A stretch of 64,000 nt of DNA, from NCBI GenBank assembly GCA_000277545.1, contig AKXM01000032.1, positions 37,686 to 101,685 on the forward strand, in the 5' to 3' direction. The stretch is from Enterobacter sp. Ag1. GTDB lineage: Bacteria > Pseudomonadota > Gammaproteobacteria > Enterobacterales > Enterobacteriaceae. The position numbers and the translations under genes were made by a program. The notes below the pieces were generated by a model that saw only the letters and a program-made list of their open reading frames with translations, was not told where the DNA came from and did not search any database. Shown here piece by piece: positions 17,573-27,343 of this stretch; the stretch's first letter is position 1, and each line of letters begins with the position of its first letter.

Positions 17573-17998
17573 ATGCGACAAAGAGTGATTGCCTGCCCGA
17601 TAATCCAGAATCAGGGCCAATATTTGCTGTGCAAAATGCCACAAGATCGCGGGGTGTTTCCCGGCCAGTGGGCGCTCTCCGGTGGCGGCATTGAGCCGGG
17701 TGAAACCATGGCAGAAGGGCTACGGCGTGAGATCCGGGAAGAGCTGGGGGAAGCGCTGATTATCTCGCACATTGAGCCGTGGACCTTCCGCGATGACGTG
17801 CGGGTGAAAACCTACACCGACGGCAGCCAGGAGCAGGTGTACATGATTTATCTGATGTTCGACTGCATCAGCGAAAACCGCGAGATAACCCTTAACGAAG
17901 AGTTTGAGCAGTACGCGTGGGTCAGCCCGCAGGATCTGGCGAGCTACGATCTGAATGAAGCCACCGCCGCGACGTTCCGTGATAAAGGGCTGCTGTAA
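17573..17998 (+). CDS. nudI: Nudix nucleoside triphosphatase NudI
   Basis: This 141-residue enzyme has a complete Nudix box: [24 protein letters not shown], matching GX5EX7REUXEEXGU. It closely follows E. coli NudI, which hydrolyses pyrimidine (deoxy)nucleoside triphosphates, preferring dUTP, dTTP and dCTP. I chose ATG 17573 ([15 protein letters not shown]), preceded by AGGGAG, since it reproduces the E. coli length; in-frame upstream starts extend into the promoter. It converges with the HEPN gene. Confidence 0.95.
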   Translation: MRQRVIACPIIQNQGQYLLCKMPQDRGVFPGQWALSGGGIEPGETMAEGLRREIREELGEALIISHIEPWTFRDDVRVKTYTDGSQEQVYMIYLMFDCISENREITLNEEFEQYAWVSPQDLASYDLNEATAATFRDKGLL

Positions 17999-18004
17999 TG
18001 CATT

Positions 18005-18024
18005 GGGCAGCCCGAAGGCTGCCC
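18005..18024. terminator. GC hairpin between convergent nudI and the HEPN gene
   Basis: GGGCAGCC-CGAA-GGCTGCCC forms a perfect 8-bp stem with a stable tetraloop in the 33-bp gap between the stop codons. It lacks a U-tract. Confidence 0.55.
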
Positions 18025-18031
18025 GGCACGG

Positions 18032-19669
18032 CTAGCGCATCGCGTTGTATATCGCCTGCTGAATTTTGACGGTCTGCTCATCCACCGGCTCTGGCTCCAG
18101 CCCCTGGGCGGTCGCATCTTCGTAGCGCTGCTTCTGCGCCGCCAGGCGCAGCTGAGCGCGCTCTACTTCCTCTTTCTGGCGCTGTACCGCCGGGGCTGAA
18201 CTGCAGAAGCTGGCGAGGAATTGCTTTCTCAGCGAAGTCAGCTTTTGCCCTTTCTTCATGCCTAACTCGGTGGAGCCAATCAGCCTGCGGCAGGGCCGGG
18301 TTTCGTCCATTTGCGGGCGGTATTGCAGCAAAATGGTCAGCACATCGCGGTCATCCGCCGCCAGCGCCTGCTCGGCAAAATAGACTTTCCAGTTCATCCC
18401 GCCCTGCATAAACAGGCGCACAATACGCGCGTCATTACGGTTAATCGCCGCCCGCAGGTTATTTTCGTCCCAGGTGATGCCCATATTGGCAAGCATATCC
18501 CGCGGGCTGTTGGATTCCGGCCGCTCTTTCTGCTGCACCGGCGTACTCACTATTGGCGGAACCGCCGTCACCTCAGGTTTTGAAGTGGCATCACTTAACA
18601 GATAGAGGCCAATCACCGCCACTGCCACCACCACAATCCCTACCGATGCCCACAGCGCGGTGGAGATCATGTCGGTAGTATCATGCTGTTTTTTGGCCGT
18701 GCGCGGGTCATAACGCTCGATGGATTCTCTGATCTCTGCCGGATCGCCGCCCTGGGCCGCATGATTTTTACGCGCCTGGTCAAGGTAGCTTTGCAGTGCC
18801 GTATCATCCGCGTCCAGCAGCGAGGAGGGATTCACTTTAGTGCGGCCTTCGCTAAAGGCTTTTTGTACCGGGCCGCTGATTTCACCGAAATAGCTATCCA
18901 GCAAAGCCACCTGCACGCTCGTGAGCGGCTGCTTGTGCATCAGGTCGTTGCGGATTTGACGGGTGCCATCGAGGAAGATTTGCAGGGTTTTACGTTGGTC
19001 GATAAGAAAACCCAACTGAGGCGAGTTTTGGTAAACTTTGGCGTAGTGATGGGCAAACTCTTTCTTATCCACCAGCATCAGCGCCAGCTCGCTGAACTTC
19101 ATGCCGCTCAGCACATCGCCCCGCTCGCCTCGCTTCAGCCAGCGGCGAACTTTGTCAGCCCCAAACTGGCTTTTTAGCTGATTAACCAGCTCCGCCTGGT
19201 TTTCCCACGCCTGATTGACCAGCCCTTTCAGCATCAGTTCAATGGCGCGCATCTGCTGCTGGGCGCCTTTCTGTAGCCTGTCAACGTCGGAGGAAAGCTC
19301 GGTGGAGTAGCCCAGCAAGGGCTGTTTGAAGCGCACATGCTCCAGATAACTGGTGAAGCGCAAGGCGGCGAGGAGCTGGTTCTGGCTAACTTCCTGCCCG
19401 CTTTCATACTGCGGCACCAGCTGCTGCAAATGGCGCAGCAGCAGCGTGAATTGTGAAATTTCGGAGTCGTTAAGATTCAGCCGTTTCGCCACCGCCCCCC
19501 AACTGCCCAGCGCCATACGGGCCTGCTCCAGCTGCTGGAAAAACCACTGCGGATCTTTGCCTTCGGCGGCACGAATATTCAATAGCGGCAGGATCTGAAG
19601 TGAAGCCTGCCGAATAATCCCCAGACACGTCTCAAAGTGCTCCCGCATCTGCAATGTTGCGCTGCTCAT
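18032..19669 (-). CDS. STY4199-family HEPN domain protein with membrane span and ankyrin-like C-terminus
   Basis: The 545-residue protein has three parts. Residues 1-300 form a helical HEPN-type region with the RNase-like Rx4H motif (R240-N-D-L-M-H245). A single membrane segment spans about 337-359 (ALWASVGIVVVAVAVIGLYLL). A short periplasmic or cytosolic tail follows, with two ankyrin-like helices (NLRAAINRNDARIVRLFMQGGMN, about 405-430). HEPN proteins with this motif often cleave RNA in defence or toxin systems, but the function of this family is unknown. ATG 19669 has AAAGGAC upstream; the ORF's extension to 19783 is rejected. No partner gene sits beside it. Confidence 0.85.
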   Translation of the reverse strand: MSSATLQMREHFETCLGIIRQASLQILPLLNIRAAEGKDPQWFFQQLEQARMALGSWGAVAKRLNLNDSEISQFTLLLRHLQQLVPQYESGQEVSQNQLLAALRFTSYLEHVRFKQPLLGYSTELSSDVDRLQKGAQQQMRAIELMLKGLVNQAWENQAELVNQLKSQFGADKVRRWLKRGERGDVLSGMKFSELALMLVDKKEFAHHYAKVYQNSPQLGFLIDQRKTLQIFLDGTRQIRNDLMHKQPLTSVQVALLDSYFGEISGPVQKAFSEGRTKVNPSSLLDADDTALQSYLDQARKNHAAQGGDPAEIRESIERYDPRTAKKQHDTTDMISTALWASVGIVVVAVAVIGLYLLSDATSKPEVTAVPPIVSTPVQQKERPESNSPRDMLANMGITWDENNLRAAINRNDARIVRLFMQGGMNWKVYFAEQALAADDRDVLTILLQYRPQMDETRPCRRLIGSTELGMKKGQKLTSLRKQFLASFCSSAPAVQRQKEEVERAQLRLAAQKQRYEDATAQGLEPEPVDEQTVKIQQAIYNAMR

Positions 19670-19851
19670 GATAGTCCTTTGTCGATGTCCGGCCTTACGT
19701 TGCCGAACGCAGAAAAACGGCTTTTTTCCGCCCCAGGCGGCTATTTTTTTATGGTTATTAATGCCAAGGCCACACTTCGCCATTACAGCCGAGTGTAAAG
19801 CAGCCCGCCGGGAATCAATGGCGATAAAAAGAGCGATTTAGCCGGGCATTT

Positions 19852-21261
19852 TCAAATCTCACATTCGACGATTTCGCCCAATCTTTTCAGGGCCGCCTCG
19901 GTAACGGCGTTGAACGGCAAAGAATAGTTCAACCGCAGGCATTGGCGATATTTTCCAGAGGCTGAAAACAGCGAGCCGCTCGCAATATGGATTTTTGCCT
20001 CTTTCAATGCGCTGCCCAGCCGCACCGCATCGACTTCTTCCGGGAGTTCAATCCACATCAAAAAGCCCCCCTGAGGCCGGCTGACGCAAATCCCGCAGGG
20101 GAAATATTGCCGCACGCGGCAGGTAAACACCTCCAGATTGCGCTGGTAGTGCTGGCGCATACGCCGGATATGGCGGTGGTAATGCCCGTTGCGAATAAAG
20201 GCCGCTACCGCCTGCTGGGTGAAGGTCGCGCTGCTGCCGGTGCCGATATACTTGGTGTGCAGCGTGCGGTCGAGGTAACGTCCCGGCACAATCCAGCCCA
20301 CGCGCAGCCCCGGTGCCAGCGTTTTTGAAAACGAACTGCACAGCAGGACGCGGCCATCCACATCCAGGGATTTGATCGTCATAGGGCGCGGGTATTCATA
20401 GGCCAACTCACCGTAGACATCATCCTCGATGATGGCGATATCAAAGCGCCGGGCAAGATTCATCACCGCTTTTTTACGCGCCTCCGGCATGATGAAGCCA
20501 AGAGGATTATTGCAATTGGCTACCAGAATCACGGCTTTGATGGGCCACTGCTCCAGCGCCAGCTCGAGTGCTTCCAGGCTAATGCCGGTGACAGAATCAG
20601 TAGGAATTTCAACTACTTTAACACCGTAACCGCGCAGCATCTGCATGGTGCCGTGGAATGACGGCGACTCAACCGCCACTATGTCCCCCGGCTCACACAC
20701 CGCGCGAATCGCAATCGACAGTGCTTCATGGCAGCCGTTGGTCACCACGATCTCATCGGCATTCACCATGCAGTTGCTGTCCAGCATCAGGCGGGCAATT
20801 TGCTCGCGCAGGGCTTTCACGCCGAACATACCGTCGTAGCCCAGCAGCTCAGGCTCCTGGTACTGCGCGAGCCGCCCCATTTCTCGCCACAGCGGTTTCA
20901 TCGTCGACTGGGTGAGATCCGGCGATCCGCTGCCGAAGGCGATCACTTCGCAATCCTGCCGGGAGTTCACCAATTCCAGCACCGCATCCCACTGCGTCAC
21001 TTCCACCGGGCGCTGTACTGGACGCGTTAAGCGCGGCACAGGCGGCACGGCTTTGCGCGGCGAAACAAAGTAGCCGGAACGTGGCTGAGGGGAAATCAGC
21101 TGCTTGTCTTCCAGGACGTGATACGCCTGTTGCACGGTACTGATACTGACGCCGTGTTCGCTGCTCAGGCTCCGCACCGAGGGCAAGCGCTCCCCGCTTT
21201 GATAAAGCCCCTGCTCAATGCGCTCAGCCAGCAGCGTGGCGAGATGTTGGTAACGCGTCAT
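19852..21261 (-). CDS. yjiR: MocR-type GntR/aminotransferase transcription regulator YjiR
   Basis: The 469-residue protein fuses an N-terminal GntR winged helix (residues 1-70, SGERLPSVRSLSSEHGVSIS) to a fold-type I aminotransferase domain. The PLP lysine is K313 (LLCSSFSKTLAPGLRVGW), with the coenzyme contacts NCNNPLG and EDDVYGELAYEY intact. It matches E. coli YjiR over its length. MocR proteins sense PLP or an amino compound and regulate nearby genes. It is divergent from yjiS, exactly as in E. coli. Repeated ATACAGAA motifs in the shared promoter are probable binding sites. Confidence 0.92.
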   Translation of the reverse strand: MTRYQHLATLLAERIEQGLYQSGERLPSVRSLSSEHGVSISTVQQAYHVLEDKQLISPQPRSGYFVSPRKAVPPVPRLTRPVQRPVEVTQWDAVLELVNSRQDCEVIAFGSGSPDLTQSTMKPLWREMGRLAQYQEPELLGYDGMFGVKALREQIARLMLDSNCMVNADEIVVTNGCHEALSIAIRAVCEPGDIVAVESPSFHGTMQMLRGYGVKVVEIPTDSVTGISLEALELALEQWPIKAVILVANCNNPLGFIMPEARKKAVMNLARRFDIAIIEDDVYGELAYEYPRPMTIKSLDVDGRVLLCSSFSKTLAPGLRVGWIVPGRYLDRTLHTKYIGTGSSATFTQQAVAAFIRNGHYHRHIRRMRQHYQRNLEVFTCRVRQYFPCGICVSRPQGGFLMWIELPEEVDAVRLGSALKEAKIHIASGSLFSASGKYRQCLRLNYSLPFNAVTEAALKRLGEIVECEI

Positions 21262-21281
21262 GCTGTATCCTCACCGGAAGC

Positions 21282-21354
21282 CATACAGAAGGAAAAACCG
21301 ATACAGAATGGCGCAAAAAATGCCATTCAGCTCATGTTTTAGCCCTTCTGTATG
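21282..21354. promoter_or_regulatory. Candidate YjiR operator: repeated ATACAGAA motifs
   Basis: CATACAGAAGG (21282-21292) and GATACAGAATGG (21300-21311) are direct repeats 18 bp apart, and CCTTCTGTATG (21344-21354) is the inverted copy. MocR regulators typically bind such spaced direct/inverted repeats next to their own gene. Confidence 0.6.
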
Positions 21355-21438
21355 TTAAAGAAAAGTAATTTTTGAATCTGTCTGCTTTTGCCCGCTGGCC
21401 CCATGATTACCCCCAGGCAAACCGCGAGGAGTCACAGC

Positions 21439-21612
21439 ATGGGCTTTGAAGAGAACCACCATCGCAGACCGTTTTATGGCCTGGTAATGCTTTACCAGTA
21501 TTTTCGCCGCAGCCGCCAGCGCCGCCAGACTTTACGGGCGTTACGCGAACTTAGTCCGGAACAACTCAGGGATATGGGGCTGACGAGGGATGATTTATCC
21601 CGCTGGGAATAA
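21439..21612 (+). CDS. yjiS: DUF1127 small protein YjiS
   Basis: The 57-residue, arginine-rich protein contains the DUF1127 pattern (RRSRQRRQTLRALRELSPEQLRDMGLTRDDL). It corresponds to E. coli YjiS and keeps the same divergent placement beside yjiR. Small DUF1127 proteins bind RNA or regulators in some bacteria; for YjiS no role is established. ATG 21439 has a GAGGAGT ribosome-binding site; the in-frame upstream start at 21388 is not conserved. Confidence 0.88.
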   Translation: MGFEENHHRRPFYGLVMLYQYFRRSRQRRQTLRALRELSPEQLRDMGLTRDDLSRWE

Positions 21613-21620
21613 CGCTTAAG

Positions 21621-21650
21621 CGGTGCCACACGCTGGCACCGTTTTTTATT
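21621..21650 (+). terminator. Rho-independent terminator of yjiS
   Basis: CGGTGCCA-CACGC-TGGCACCG, an 8-bp perfect stem, is followed by TTTTTT within 40 bp of the yjiS stop. Confidence 0.92.
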
Positions 21651-21701
21651 TACTGCTATCAAAAGGAGGACCAGACAACAACAACAATACTCAGGAGCCG
21701 C

Positions 21702-22031
21702 ATGAACATCACCGACTTGCCTTTTAATACCACCGACTGGGCCACCCTAATCCCCACCGAACACCCCGGCATCACCGGCAAAGCGCTTTGGCGCACGCAG
21801 CAGTTTGGGCCCATCCGCGTGCGCATGGTGGAATACACCGCCGGCTATCTGGCCGATCACTGGTGCCAAAAAGGGCACGTTTTGCTGTGCCTGAAGGGCG
21901 AGCTGCAAACTGAGCTGGAAGATGGCCGCCAGTTTACGTTAACCCCGGGTATGAGTTACCAGGTGGCCGACGGCGCGGAGCCTCACCGTTCCTCAACGGC
22001 ATCAGGTGCCGTCCTGTTTATTGTGGATTAA
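21702..22031 (+). CDS. DHCW-motif cupin-fold protein
   Basis: The 109-residue protein is a single cupin barrel: the first motif is ADHWCQKGHVLLCLKGEL and the second GMSYQVADGAEPHRSS. The family is named after its D-H-C-W residues; here they read DHWC. Histidines at both motifs could bind a metal. The reaction is unknown. It is followed after only 4 bp by a GNAT gene, indicating a two-gene operon. Confidence 0.85.
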   Translation: MNITDLPFNTTDWATLIPTEHPGITGKALWRTQQFGPIRVRMVEYTAGYLADHWCQKGHVLLCLKGELQTELEDGRQFTLTPGMSYQVADGAEPHRSSTASGAVLFIVD

Positions 22032-22035
22032 CGCC

Positions 22036-22563
22036 ATGCCGACGCTTTTGACGCCACGCCTGGCACTCAGCCAAATCACCGAAGCCGACTGGCCACTTTT
22101 CCGCTACCTGCAGCAGCAGCCGGACGTCATGCGCTACGTGGCCGATAACCGACCGGAGACAGAGATTCGCCAGGCTTTTGACGCCCGTCTTCCCAACTGG
22201 CAGCCGGGCAGCCGCCACTGGCTCTGTATGGTGATGCGTCACCGCAAAACCGGCGTGCCGATTGGCGTCACCGGCTTCATTCTGCGTGAGGACGATATCG
22301 CGGAAGTCGGATTTTTACTCGACCCGTCGTTTCACGGTCAGGGCTACGGGTATGAATCGCTGTACGAGGTGTGCGCCTTTGCATTTGCGGAGGTCGGCAT
22401 CCGCAAGCTTGTGGCCACGGTCACCGCCGGAAATATTCCGTCGAAGAAAGTGCTGGAGAAAGTCGGGTTTCAGCAGGAAGGCATTCTGCGGGAGAACTAC
22501 TGGCTGAATGGACGCTGGCAGGATGACTGGATTTTTGGCCTGCTGGCCCGGGAATTCAGATAA
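22036..22563 (+). CDS. GNAT N-acetyltransferase (RimJ/RimL-like)
   Basis: The 175-residue enzyme shows TPRLALSQITEADWPLFRYL at the N-terminus, the acetyl-CoA loop GQGYGYE and the C-terminal NIPSKKVLEKVGFQQEGILRENY. The substrate is unknown. ATG 22036 lies 4 bp after the cupin gene stop, so the two are likely co-translated; an upstream start inside the cupin gene is rejected. A hairpin (GGGCCGC/GCGGCCC) follows the stop codon. Confidence 0.9.
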   Translation: MPTLLTPRLALSQITEADWPLFRYLQQQPDVMRYVADNRPETEIRQAFDARLPNWQPGSRHWLCMVMRHRKTGVPIGVTGFILREDDIAEVGFLLDPSFHGQGYGYESLYEVCAFAFAEVGIRKLVATVTAGNIPSKKVLEKVGFQQEGILRENYWLNGRWQDDWIFGLLAREFR

Positions 22564-22606
22564 AACACGGGCCGCACAAGGCGGCCCATACTGCGTGATT
22601 CAAGAC

Positions 22607-22852
22607 TTAGTTGTAGATTTCAGCCACGCCGTACATTTTGTTATCACCACCGGCGGAAACAATGCGGATAGACTTCGCGCCTGCCTGCTCGGCTTTCTGC
22701 TGCAGCTGGTGTTGCAGGCTGTCGAGGTTAGACGCGCCGCTGACCGATACGGTGCCCATTTTCTGGCTGACAGCTGGCTGAGTTTCCGCAGCGAAGCCGG
22801 AGAAGGAAGCAGCGAGAGTCATAACTACGGCAAAATATTTGATGCTTTTCAT
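22607..22852 (-). CDS. Secreted DUF1471 (YdgH/BhsA/McbA-like) protein
   Basis: The 81-residue product has a signal peptide (MKSIKYFAVVMTLAASFSGFA) and then one DUF1471 domain (MGTVSVSGASNLDSLQHQLQQKAEQAGAKSI, ending GVAEIYN). Enterobacteria carry many paralogues of this type, induced by stress and linked to biofilm and envelope changes. The start at 22852 fits the signal peptide; the longer frame to 22900 is not conserved. Which paralogue this is cannot be told from sequence alone. Confidence 0.85.
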   Translation of the reverse strand: MKSIKYFAVVMTLAASFSGFAAETQPAVSQKMGTVSVSGASNLDSLQHQLQQKAEQAGAKSIRIVSAGGDNKMYGVAEIYN

Positions 22853-23112
22853 GATGGTTACCTTTGCATTTTGTTTAGTTGGAAGGCTGACTGCCTTCAA
22901 TGAGATAAGAATAGCGCCGCCGTGCTTTGTTTGTTAGCGGAACAATTCGCTTATCTACTTCAAAAAAACTGAACGCAAAGTGATCATGATAATAGCGACA
23001 GAAACTGAGGGTTAAACCCCGCACCCGGCGCTTAACAACAAGGCCGGATGAGGATTTAATCTGAAAACGATGACGAGTTTTATCGGCTTATTTCACCGAA
23101 AAGAGAACGCGG

Positions 23113-23475
23113 TCAGAATTCCGTGCGGGAGAAACCGGTCATCTCGGTCAGTTCCATCTCGCGACCCAGAGCGGTCATCGGATGGACAATTACCAGGCCA
23201 CGCACGCTTTTCTTGAGCTTGCCCATATCGGCCTGCTCTTTTTTGGTAATCGCACGCTTGTAAGGCAGCGCTACCAGCTTCTGCGCTTCTTTGCTCAGCT
23301 TCTGGTTACGCACCGCCTGCAGGCGAGCGATTTCGATTTCCAGCTTCTGCCGCTCTTTTTCCAGCTCGGCATATTTTTCCGCTTCGTTGATCAGGTGCAG
23401 GCCTGGCATTTCGTGGCGGATAGCGTCCAGACGGTCGCTGAGGCGTTTAATTTCTGCTTTTTCGATTTCTTTCAT
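23113..23475 (-). CDS. yibL: YibL family ribosome-associated protein
   Basis: The 120-residue highly charged protein is mostly helical (a coiled-coil-like stretch over residues 5-65) and ends with the conserved [23 protein letters not shown]. coli YibL co-purifies with ribosomes. It sits downstream of mtlR as in E. coli, although yibT, found between them in K-12, is absent. The ATG at 23475 is preceded by a GTAAG-type weak ribosome-binding site. Confidence 0.92.
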   Translation of the reverse strand: MKEIEKAEIKRLSDRLDAIRHEMPGLHLINEAEKYAELEKERQKLEIEIARLQAVRNQKLSKEAQKLVALPYKRAITKKEQADMGKLKKSVRGLVIVHPMTALGREMELTEMTGFSRTEF

Positions 23476-23546
23476 TTTGACTTACCGTGAATAAAGATGG
23501 CTTGCTGGCAAGGATACACGATCCTGAGGGACAGGGCGAAAAGCGG

Positions 23547-24116
23547 CTATTTCTGGAAGGCTTTTTTTAAGCTGATCCGGGAGATCAGCTCAGTCAGGGA
23601 AAGGACCATCGTGGAGCGAACGATTTGCATATAGCGCTGACGTTGCATCGCCAGCAGTTCAGGATCGCTGCCATCAACGAAGGTCGGCGTCGGCGGCAGC
23701 GCCGTCACGCAGTGCAGCTCGCCAAACGGGCCAAGCATTTCGTCATCGGTGAAGCTGTACTCGTTGCCATCGTGGTTCAGCTCTTCCCGGAGCGCCATGA
23801 GCAGCTCGCAGTCTTCGTACTCGGCGCGGTTCAACACGCCCAGCCCGTAGATAAGCTTCAGGCGAACCGACAGGTCGCCCAGCGGGCCGTCGCCGTCCAG
23901 CAGTGGCTCAACCGCATATTTCACCGCGTAGTCGTCCTTGCGGAACACCTGCAGCACCAGGATATTTACCGCTTCGGTTAACAGCTCGACGGCAGCAATC
24001 AGCAGGCTTCTTACGGTTTTGCCGGCATTCAGTCGCTCAAGCACGCGGTTTTCAAAGGCCTGGGTTTCTTCCATTTTTGCCTGCATCACTAAACATGTTT
24101 CAGGCGCGGTATCCAC
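23547..24116 (-). CDS. mtlR: Mannitol operon repressor MtlR
   Basis: The 189-residue protein matches E. coli MtlR (195 aa) from AFENRVLERLNAGKTVRS to STMVLSLTELISRISLKKAFQK. MtlR represses mtlADR without an obvious classical DNA-binding domain. The start given is a GTG at 24116; ATG 24086 (MQAKMEETQ) is an alternative. It begins 15 bp after the mtlD stop, so mtlA-mtlD-mtlR form one operon. Confidence 0.94.
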   Translation of the reverse strand: MDTAPETCLVMQAKMEETQAFENRVLERLNAGKTVRSLLIAAVELLTEAVNILVLQVFRKDDYAVKYAVEPLLDGDGPLGDLSVRLKLIYGLGVLNRAEYEDCELLMALREELNHDGNEYSFTDDEMLGPFGELHCVTALPPTPTFVDGSDPELLAMQRQRYMQIVRSTMVLSLTELISRISLKKAFQK

Positions 24117-24131
24117 CGCGCCTGCATAGGG

Positions 24132-25280
24132 TTACGCTATGGCGTTATACGCCTTCACCGCCTCAGTCACGGCTTCGCTGTTTACATCCAGACCGGACAC
24201 TTCCGCCAGCGCCGCCTGCGGGCCTTTATCTGCCAGAAGCTGCTTCAGCTCCTGCGCCTGCGGGTCCTGCTCGCTGTGGTAGTGCATTGCCGCCGCAATC
24301 CCTTTGATCAGGTTAGCGTGAGGCAAACCGTACTCAATCGTCCCCAGCAGCGGCTTAACCAGGCGGTCACCCGCGCTGAGTTTACGCAGCGGCTGGCGGC
24401 CAACGCGTTCCACGTCATCCTTCAGATACGGGTTTTCGAAACGACCGAGGATTTTCTTGATGTACGCGGCATGTTTGTCGGCTTCAAAGCCGTAGCGCTT
24501 AATCAGCACCGCACCGCTCTCTTCCATCGCCCCTTTCACTACGCCGCGCACTTTCTCATCAAGAATGGCATCGCGGATAGTCTGGTGCCCGGCCAGCTGA
24601 CCGAGGTACGCGGTTATAGCATGCCCGGTATTCAGCGTGAAGAGCTTGCGCTCGACAAACGCCATAAGATTATCAGTAAGTTCCATGCCAGGAATGTTCG
24701 GCAGGTCACCTTTAAACTGGGTTTTATCGACAATCCACTCGCTAAAGGTCTCCACGGTCACTTCCAGCGGATCGTTAGTGGCGGATTCAGACGGCGGAAC
24801 GATGCGGTCAACTGCAGAATCGACAAAGCCAACGTGCTGCTCTACCCACGCCCACGCGTCAGCAGACAGCGCTTTCTTGACGTGCTCTTTCAGCTGGCTG
24901 GTGCCACGCACCATGTTTTCACAGGCGATGATGTTCAGCGGCGTTTCGTTGCCGTTCGCACGGCGCAGTTCCAGTCCTTTGGCAAGCGTTGGTGCGATGC
25001 GCTCCAGCACAACCGGGCCGACGGCGGTGGAGATCAGATCAACCTGAGCGATAAGGGCCACAACGTCGTCGCCGATGCTGCTGACGGCATTCACGTTGGA
25101 GACGGTATCAATCTGCTGCTGCTCGCCGACTACGTGAACCTGGTAGCTGTGACGCGCGTTCAAGGCATCCAGAACCACCTGGTTTACGTCGGCAAAAGTC
25201 AGCTGCAGACCGGCGTCCGCCAGCAGTTTACCGATAAAGCCACGACCGATATTACCTGCACCAAAATGTAATGCTTTCAT
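24132..25280 (-). CDS. mtlD: Mannitol-1-phosphate 5-dehydrogenase
   Basis: This 382-residue NAD-dependent enzyme converts mannitol 1-phosphate, the product of MtlA, to fructose 6-phosphate. The NAD-binding start [20 protein letters not shown] is clear. The polyol dehydrogenase signature with its catalytic lysine and histidine lies in the segment from [11 protein letters not shown] to [13 protein letters not shown] chose ATG 25280, giving the E. coli length; the ORF extension to 25349 runs into the intergenic repeat. Confidence 0.97.
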   Translation of the reverse strand: MKALHFGAGNIGRGFIGKLLADAGLQLTFADVNQVVLDALNARHSYQVHVVGEQQQIDTVSNVNAVSSIGDDVVALIAQVDLISTAVGPVVLERIAPTLAKGLELRRANGNETPLNIIACENMVRGTSQLKEHVKKALSADAWAWVEQHVGFVDSAVDRIVPPSESATNDPLEVTVETFSEWIVDKTQFKGDLPNIPGMELTDNLMAFVERKLFTLNTGHAITAYLGQLAGHQTIRDAILDEKVRGVVKGAMEESGAVLIKRYGFEADKHAAYIKKILGRFENPYLKDDVERVGRQPLRKLSAGDRLVKPLLGTIEYGLPHANLIKGIAAAMHYHSEQDPQAQELKQLLADKGPQAALAEVSGLDVNSEAVTEAVKAYNAIA

Positions 25281-25340
25281 TGCGTTAACCTTCCTGATTA
25301 TTTCACCCGTGAGGGCTGGGGTAAGGATACTGTATGCGAA

Positions 25341-25422
25341 TCCCCTCACCCTAGCCCTCTCCCAAAAGGGGAGAGGGAGTAATGCTTTGCACCTGCTGCC
25401 CCTCAGGGGTGAGGGGCAGGGT
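25341..25422. repeat. GC-rich intergenic palindromic repeat, copy 2
   Basis: CCCCTCACCCTAGCCCTCTCCC-AAAA-GGGGAGAGGG folds into a strong hairpin and is followed by a second, inverted GGGTGAGGGGC arm. The element lies between mtlA and mtlD, so it is transcribed within the operon and could stabilise or process the mtlA message. Confidence 0.85.
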
Positions 25423-25423
25423 C

Positions 25424-27343
25424 TTATTTCTTACCGGCCAGCAAATCCAGCACTTCCTGGACGCTGGTGGTGTGCGCCAGGCGCTCAATCACCGACTCAT
25501 CATCCAGCGCGTTGGTCAGGCTGGTGATGACCTGGATGTGTTCGTTATTGCGGGCTGCAATACCGATCACCAGGCGAGCCACGTCTTCCGGCTCTTCACC
25601 GAAGTGAACGCCTTCCGGGTACTGGCAGAACACCACGCCGGTTTTCAGCACGCGGTCTTTTGCTTCCACGGTGCCGTGAGGAACCGCGATACCTTCACCC
25701 AGGTAGGTCGGGGTCAGTTTCTCGCGCTCAAACATCGCGTCCACGTATTCCGGCTGCACGTAGCCGCCGTTCACCAGCTGTTCACCAGCGAAGCGAATCG
25801 CTTCTTCTTTGTTGCTGGCTTTCAGGCCGAGGAACACGTTACCCGCGCCCAGCTTGAACACCGCGTCTTCGCTGGAAACAAAGCTGTCTTCCAGGCTGTG
25901 CATGACTTTTTCTTCTTTCTGACTCAGATTCTGGGAAGCCACCAGACGCTCAACCAGGTTAGCGTACAGGCTGCTGTCGAGGAAGTTGGTCAGGGAGATA
26001 TGCTGCGCCTGCGGCACCTGGCGCATCGCACGCTCGGTCAGGTCGCGGTGGGTAATCACCAGGTCAACGTCGTCCGGCAGGCTGTTGATCGCGCAGTTGG
26101 TCACGGAGATATTTTTCAGGCCAGCGTCGTTCACTTTCTTACGCAGCACGCCTGCGCCCATGGCGCTGGACCCCATCCCTGCGTCGCAGGCAACGATGAT
26201 TTTACGCACGTGGCTCAGGTCGTTAGACAAGCCAGCACCTACCGCCAGCGGCGCTGCGCCACCTTTGGATTCGGCTTTCATTTCCTGCATACGGCGAGCC
26301 GCAGCTTCGATGTCGTCTTCTTCTTTCACTTTGCTGGTTTTCAGCAAGATGGCGGAGACCACGAAGGAGACAACCATTGCCGCACAGATAGCCGCGATGT
26401 TAGCGAAGTACGCGCCTTTCGGCGTCATTGCCAGTACCGCCAGGATAGAACCCGGGGAAGCCGGAGACACCAGGCCGCCGTTCAGCACGGTCAGGGTGAA
26501 CACGCCGGTCATACCGCCGAGGATAACGGCCAGGATCAGACGTGGGTTCATCAGCACGTACGGGAAGTAAATTTCGTGGATACCGCCCAGGAAGTGGATG
26601 ATTGCCGCGCCGCCCGCAGACTGCTTAGCGTTACCGCGCCCAAAGAACATGTACGCCAGCAGAACACCCATACCCGGACCCGGGTTCGCTTCAATCAGGA
26701 AGAAGATGGATTTGCCCAGCTCGTGGGACTGCTGAATACCCAGCGGCGAGAAGATACCGTGGTTGATGGCGTTGTTCAGGAACAGGATCTTAGCTGGTTC
26801 TACAAAGATAGACGCCAGCGGCAGCATGTCGTGCACAACCATGAAGTTAACGCCTGCCGCCAGAACTTTGGACAGGACTTCAACCGCCGGGCCGATGCCG
26901 AGGAATGCCAGAATCGCCAGGATCATCCCGATGATACCGGCAGAGAAGTTGTTCACCAGCATTTCAAAGCCGGATTTGATTTTACCGTCGACCCATTTGT
27001 CGAAGTGCTTGATTGCCCAGCCGCCCAGAGGACCCGCAATCATTGCGCCGAGGAACATCGGCATATCTGCCCCGACGATAACGCCCATGGTAGTAATCGC
27101 ACCCACCACGCCGCCGCGGTCACCGCCAATCAGGCGACCACCGGTAAAGCCGATCAGCAGCGGCAGCAGGTAAGTGATCATCGGGCCTACCAGCTTCGCC
27201 AGCGTTTCGTTTGGCAACCATCCGGTAGGAATAAATAAGGCCGTGATAATACCCCAGGCGATAAACGCCCCGATATTTGGCATAACCATATTGCTGAGGA
27301 AACGACCAAAGCTTTGCACTTTGATCTTGATATCGGATGACAT
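25424..27343 (-). CDS. mtlA: PTS mannitol-specific EIICBA component
   Basis: The 639-residue inner-membrane permease imports mannitol and phosphorylates it. Three domains are fused. The EIIC membrane part (1-340) contains [15 protein letters not shown] carries the phospho-cysteine in [15 protein letters not shown] (about residue 385). EIIA carries the phospho-histidine in [12 protein letters not shown] (about residue 557). The start [15 protein letters not shown] equals the E. coli one. Five CRP boxes upstream show catabolite control. The downstream order mtlD-mtlR gives the classical operon. Confidence 0.98.
   Translation of the reverse strand: MSSDIKIKVQSFGRFLSNMVMPNIGAFIAWGIITALFIPTGWLPNETLAKLVGPMITYLLPLLIGFTGGRLIGGDRGGVVGAITTMGVIVGADMPMFLGAMIAGPLGGWAIKHFDKWVDGKIKSGFEMLVNNFSAGIIGMILAILAFLGIGPAVEVLSKVLAAGVNFMVVHDMLPLASIFVEPAKILFLNNAINHGIFSPLGIQQSHELGKSIFFLIEANPGPGMGVLLAYMFFGRGNAKQSAGGAAIIHFLGGIHEIYFPYVLMNPRLILAVILGGMTGVFTLTVLNGGLVSPASPGSILAVLAMTPKGAYFANIAAICAAMVVSFVVSAILLKTSKVKEEDDIEAAARRMQEMKAESKGGAAPLAVGAGLSNDLSHVRKIIVACDAGMGSSAMGAGVLRKKVNDAGLKNISVTNCAINSLPDDVDLVITHRDLTERAMRQVPQAQHISLTNFLDSSLYANLVERLVASQNLSQKEEKVMHSLEDSFVSSEDAVFKLGAGNVFLGLKASNKEEAIRFAGEQLVNGGYVQPEYVDAMFEREKLTPTYLGEGIAVPHGTVEAKDRVLKTGVVFCQYPEGVHFGEEPEDVARLVIGIAARNNEHIQVITSLTNALDDESVIERLAHTTSVQEVLDLLAGKK

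Noticed and set aside
25382..27238. 618-codon plus-strand ORF across the mtl region
   Set aside because: It is antisense to mtlA, whose family match is complete, and its translation is rich in H, R and Q as expected for a shadow frame.
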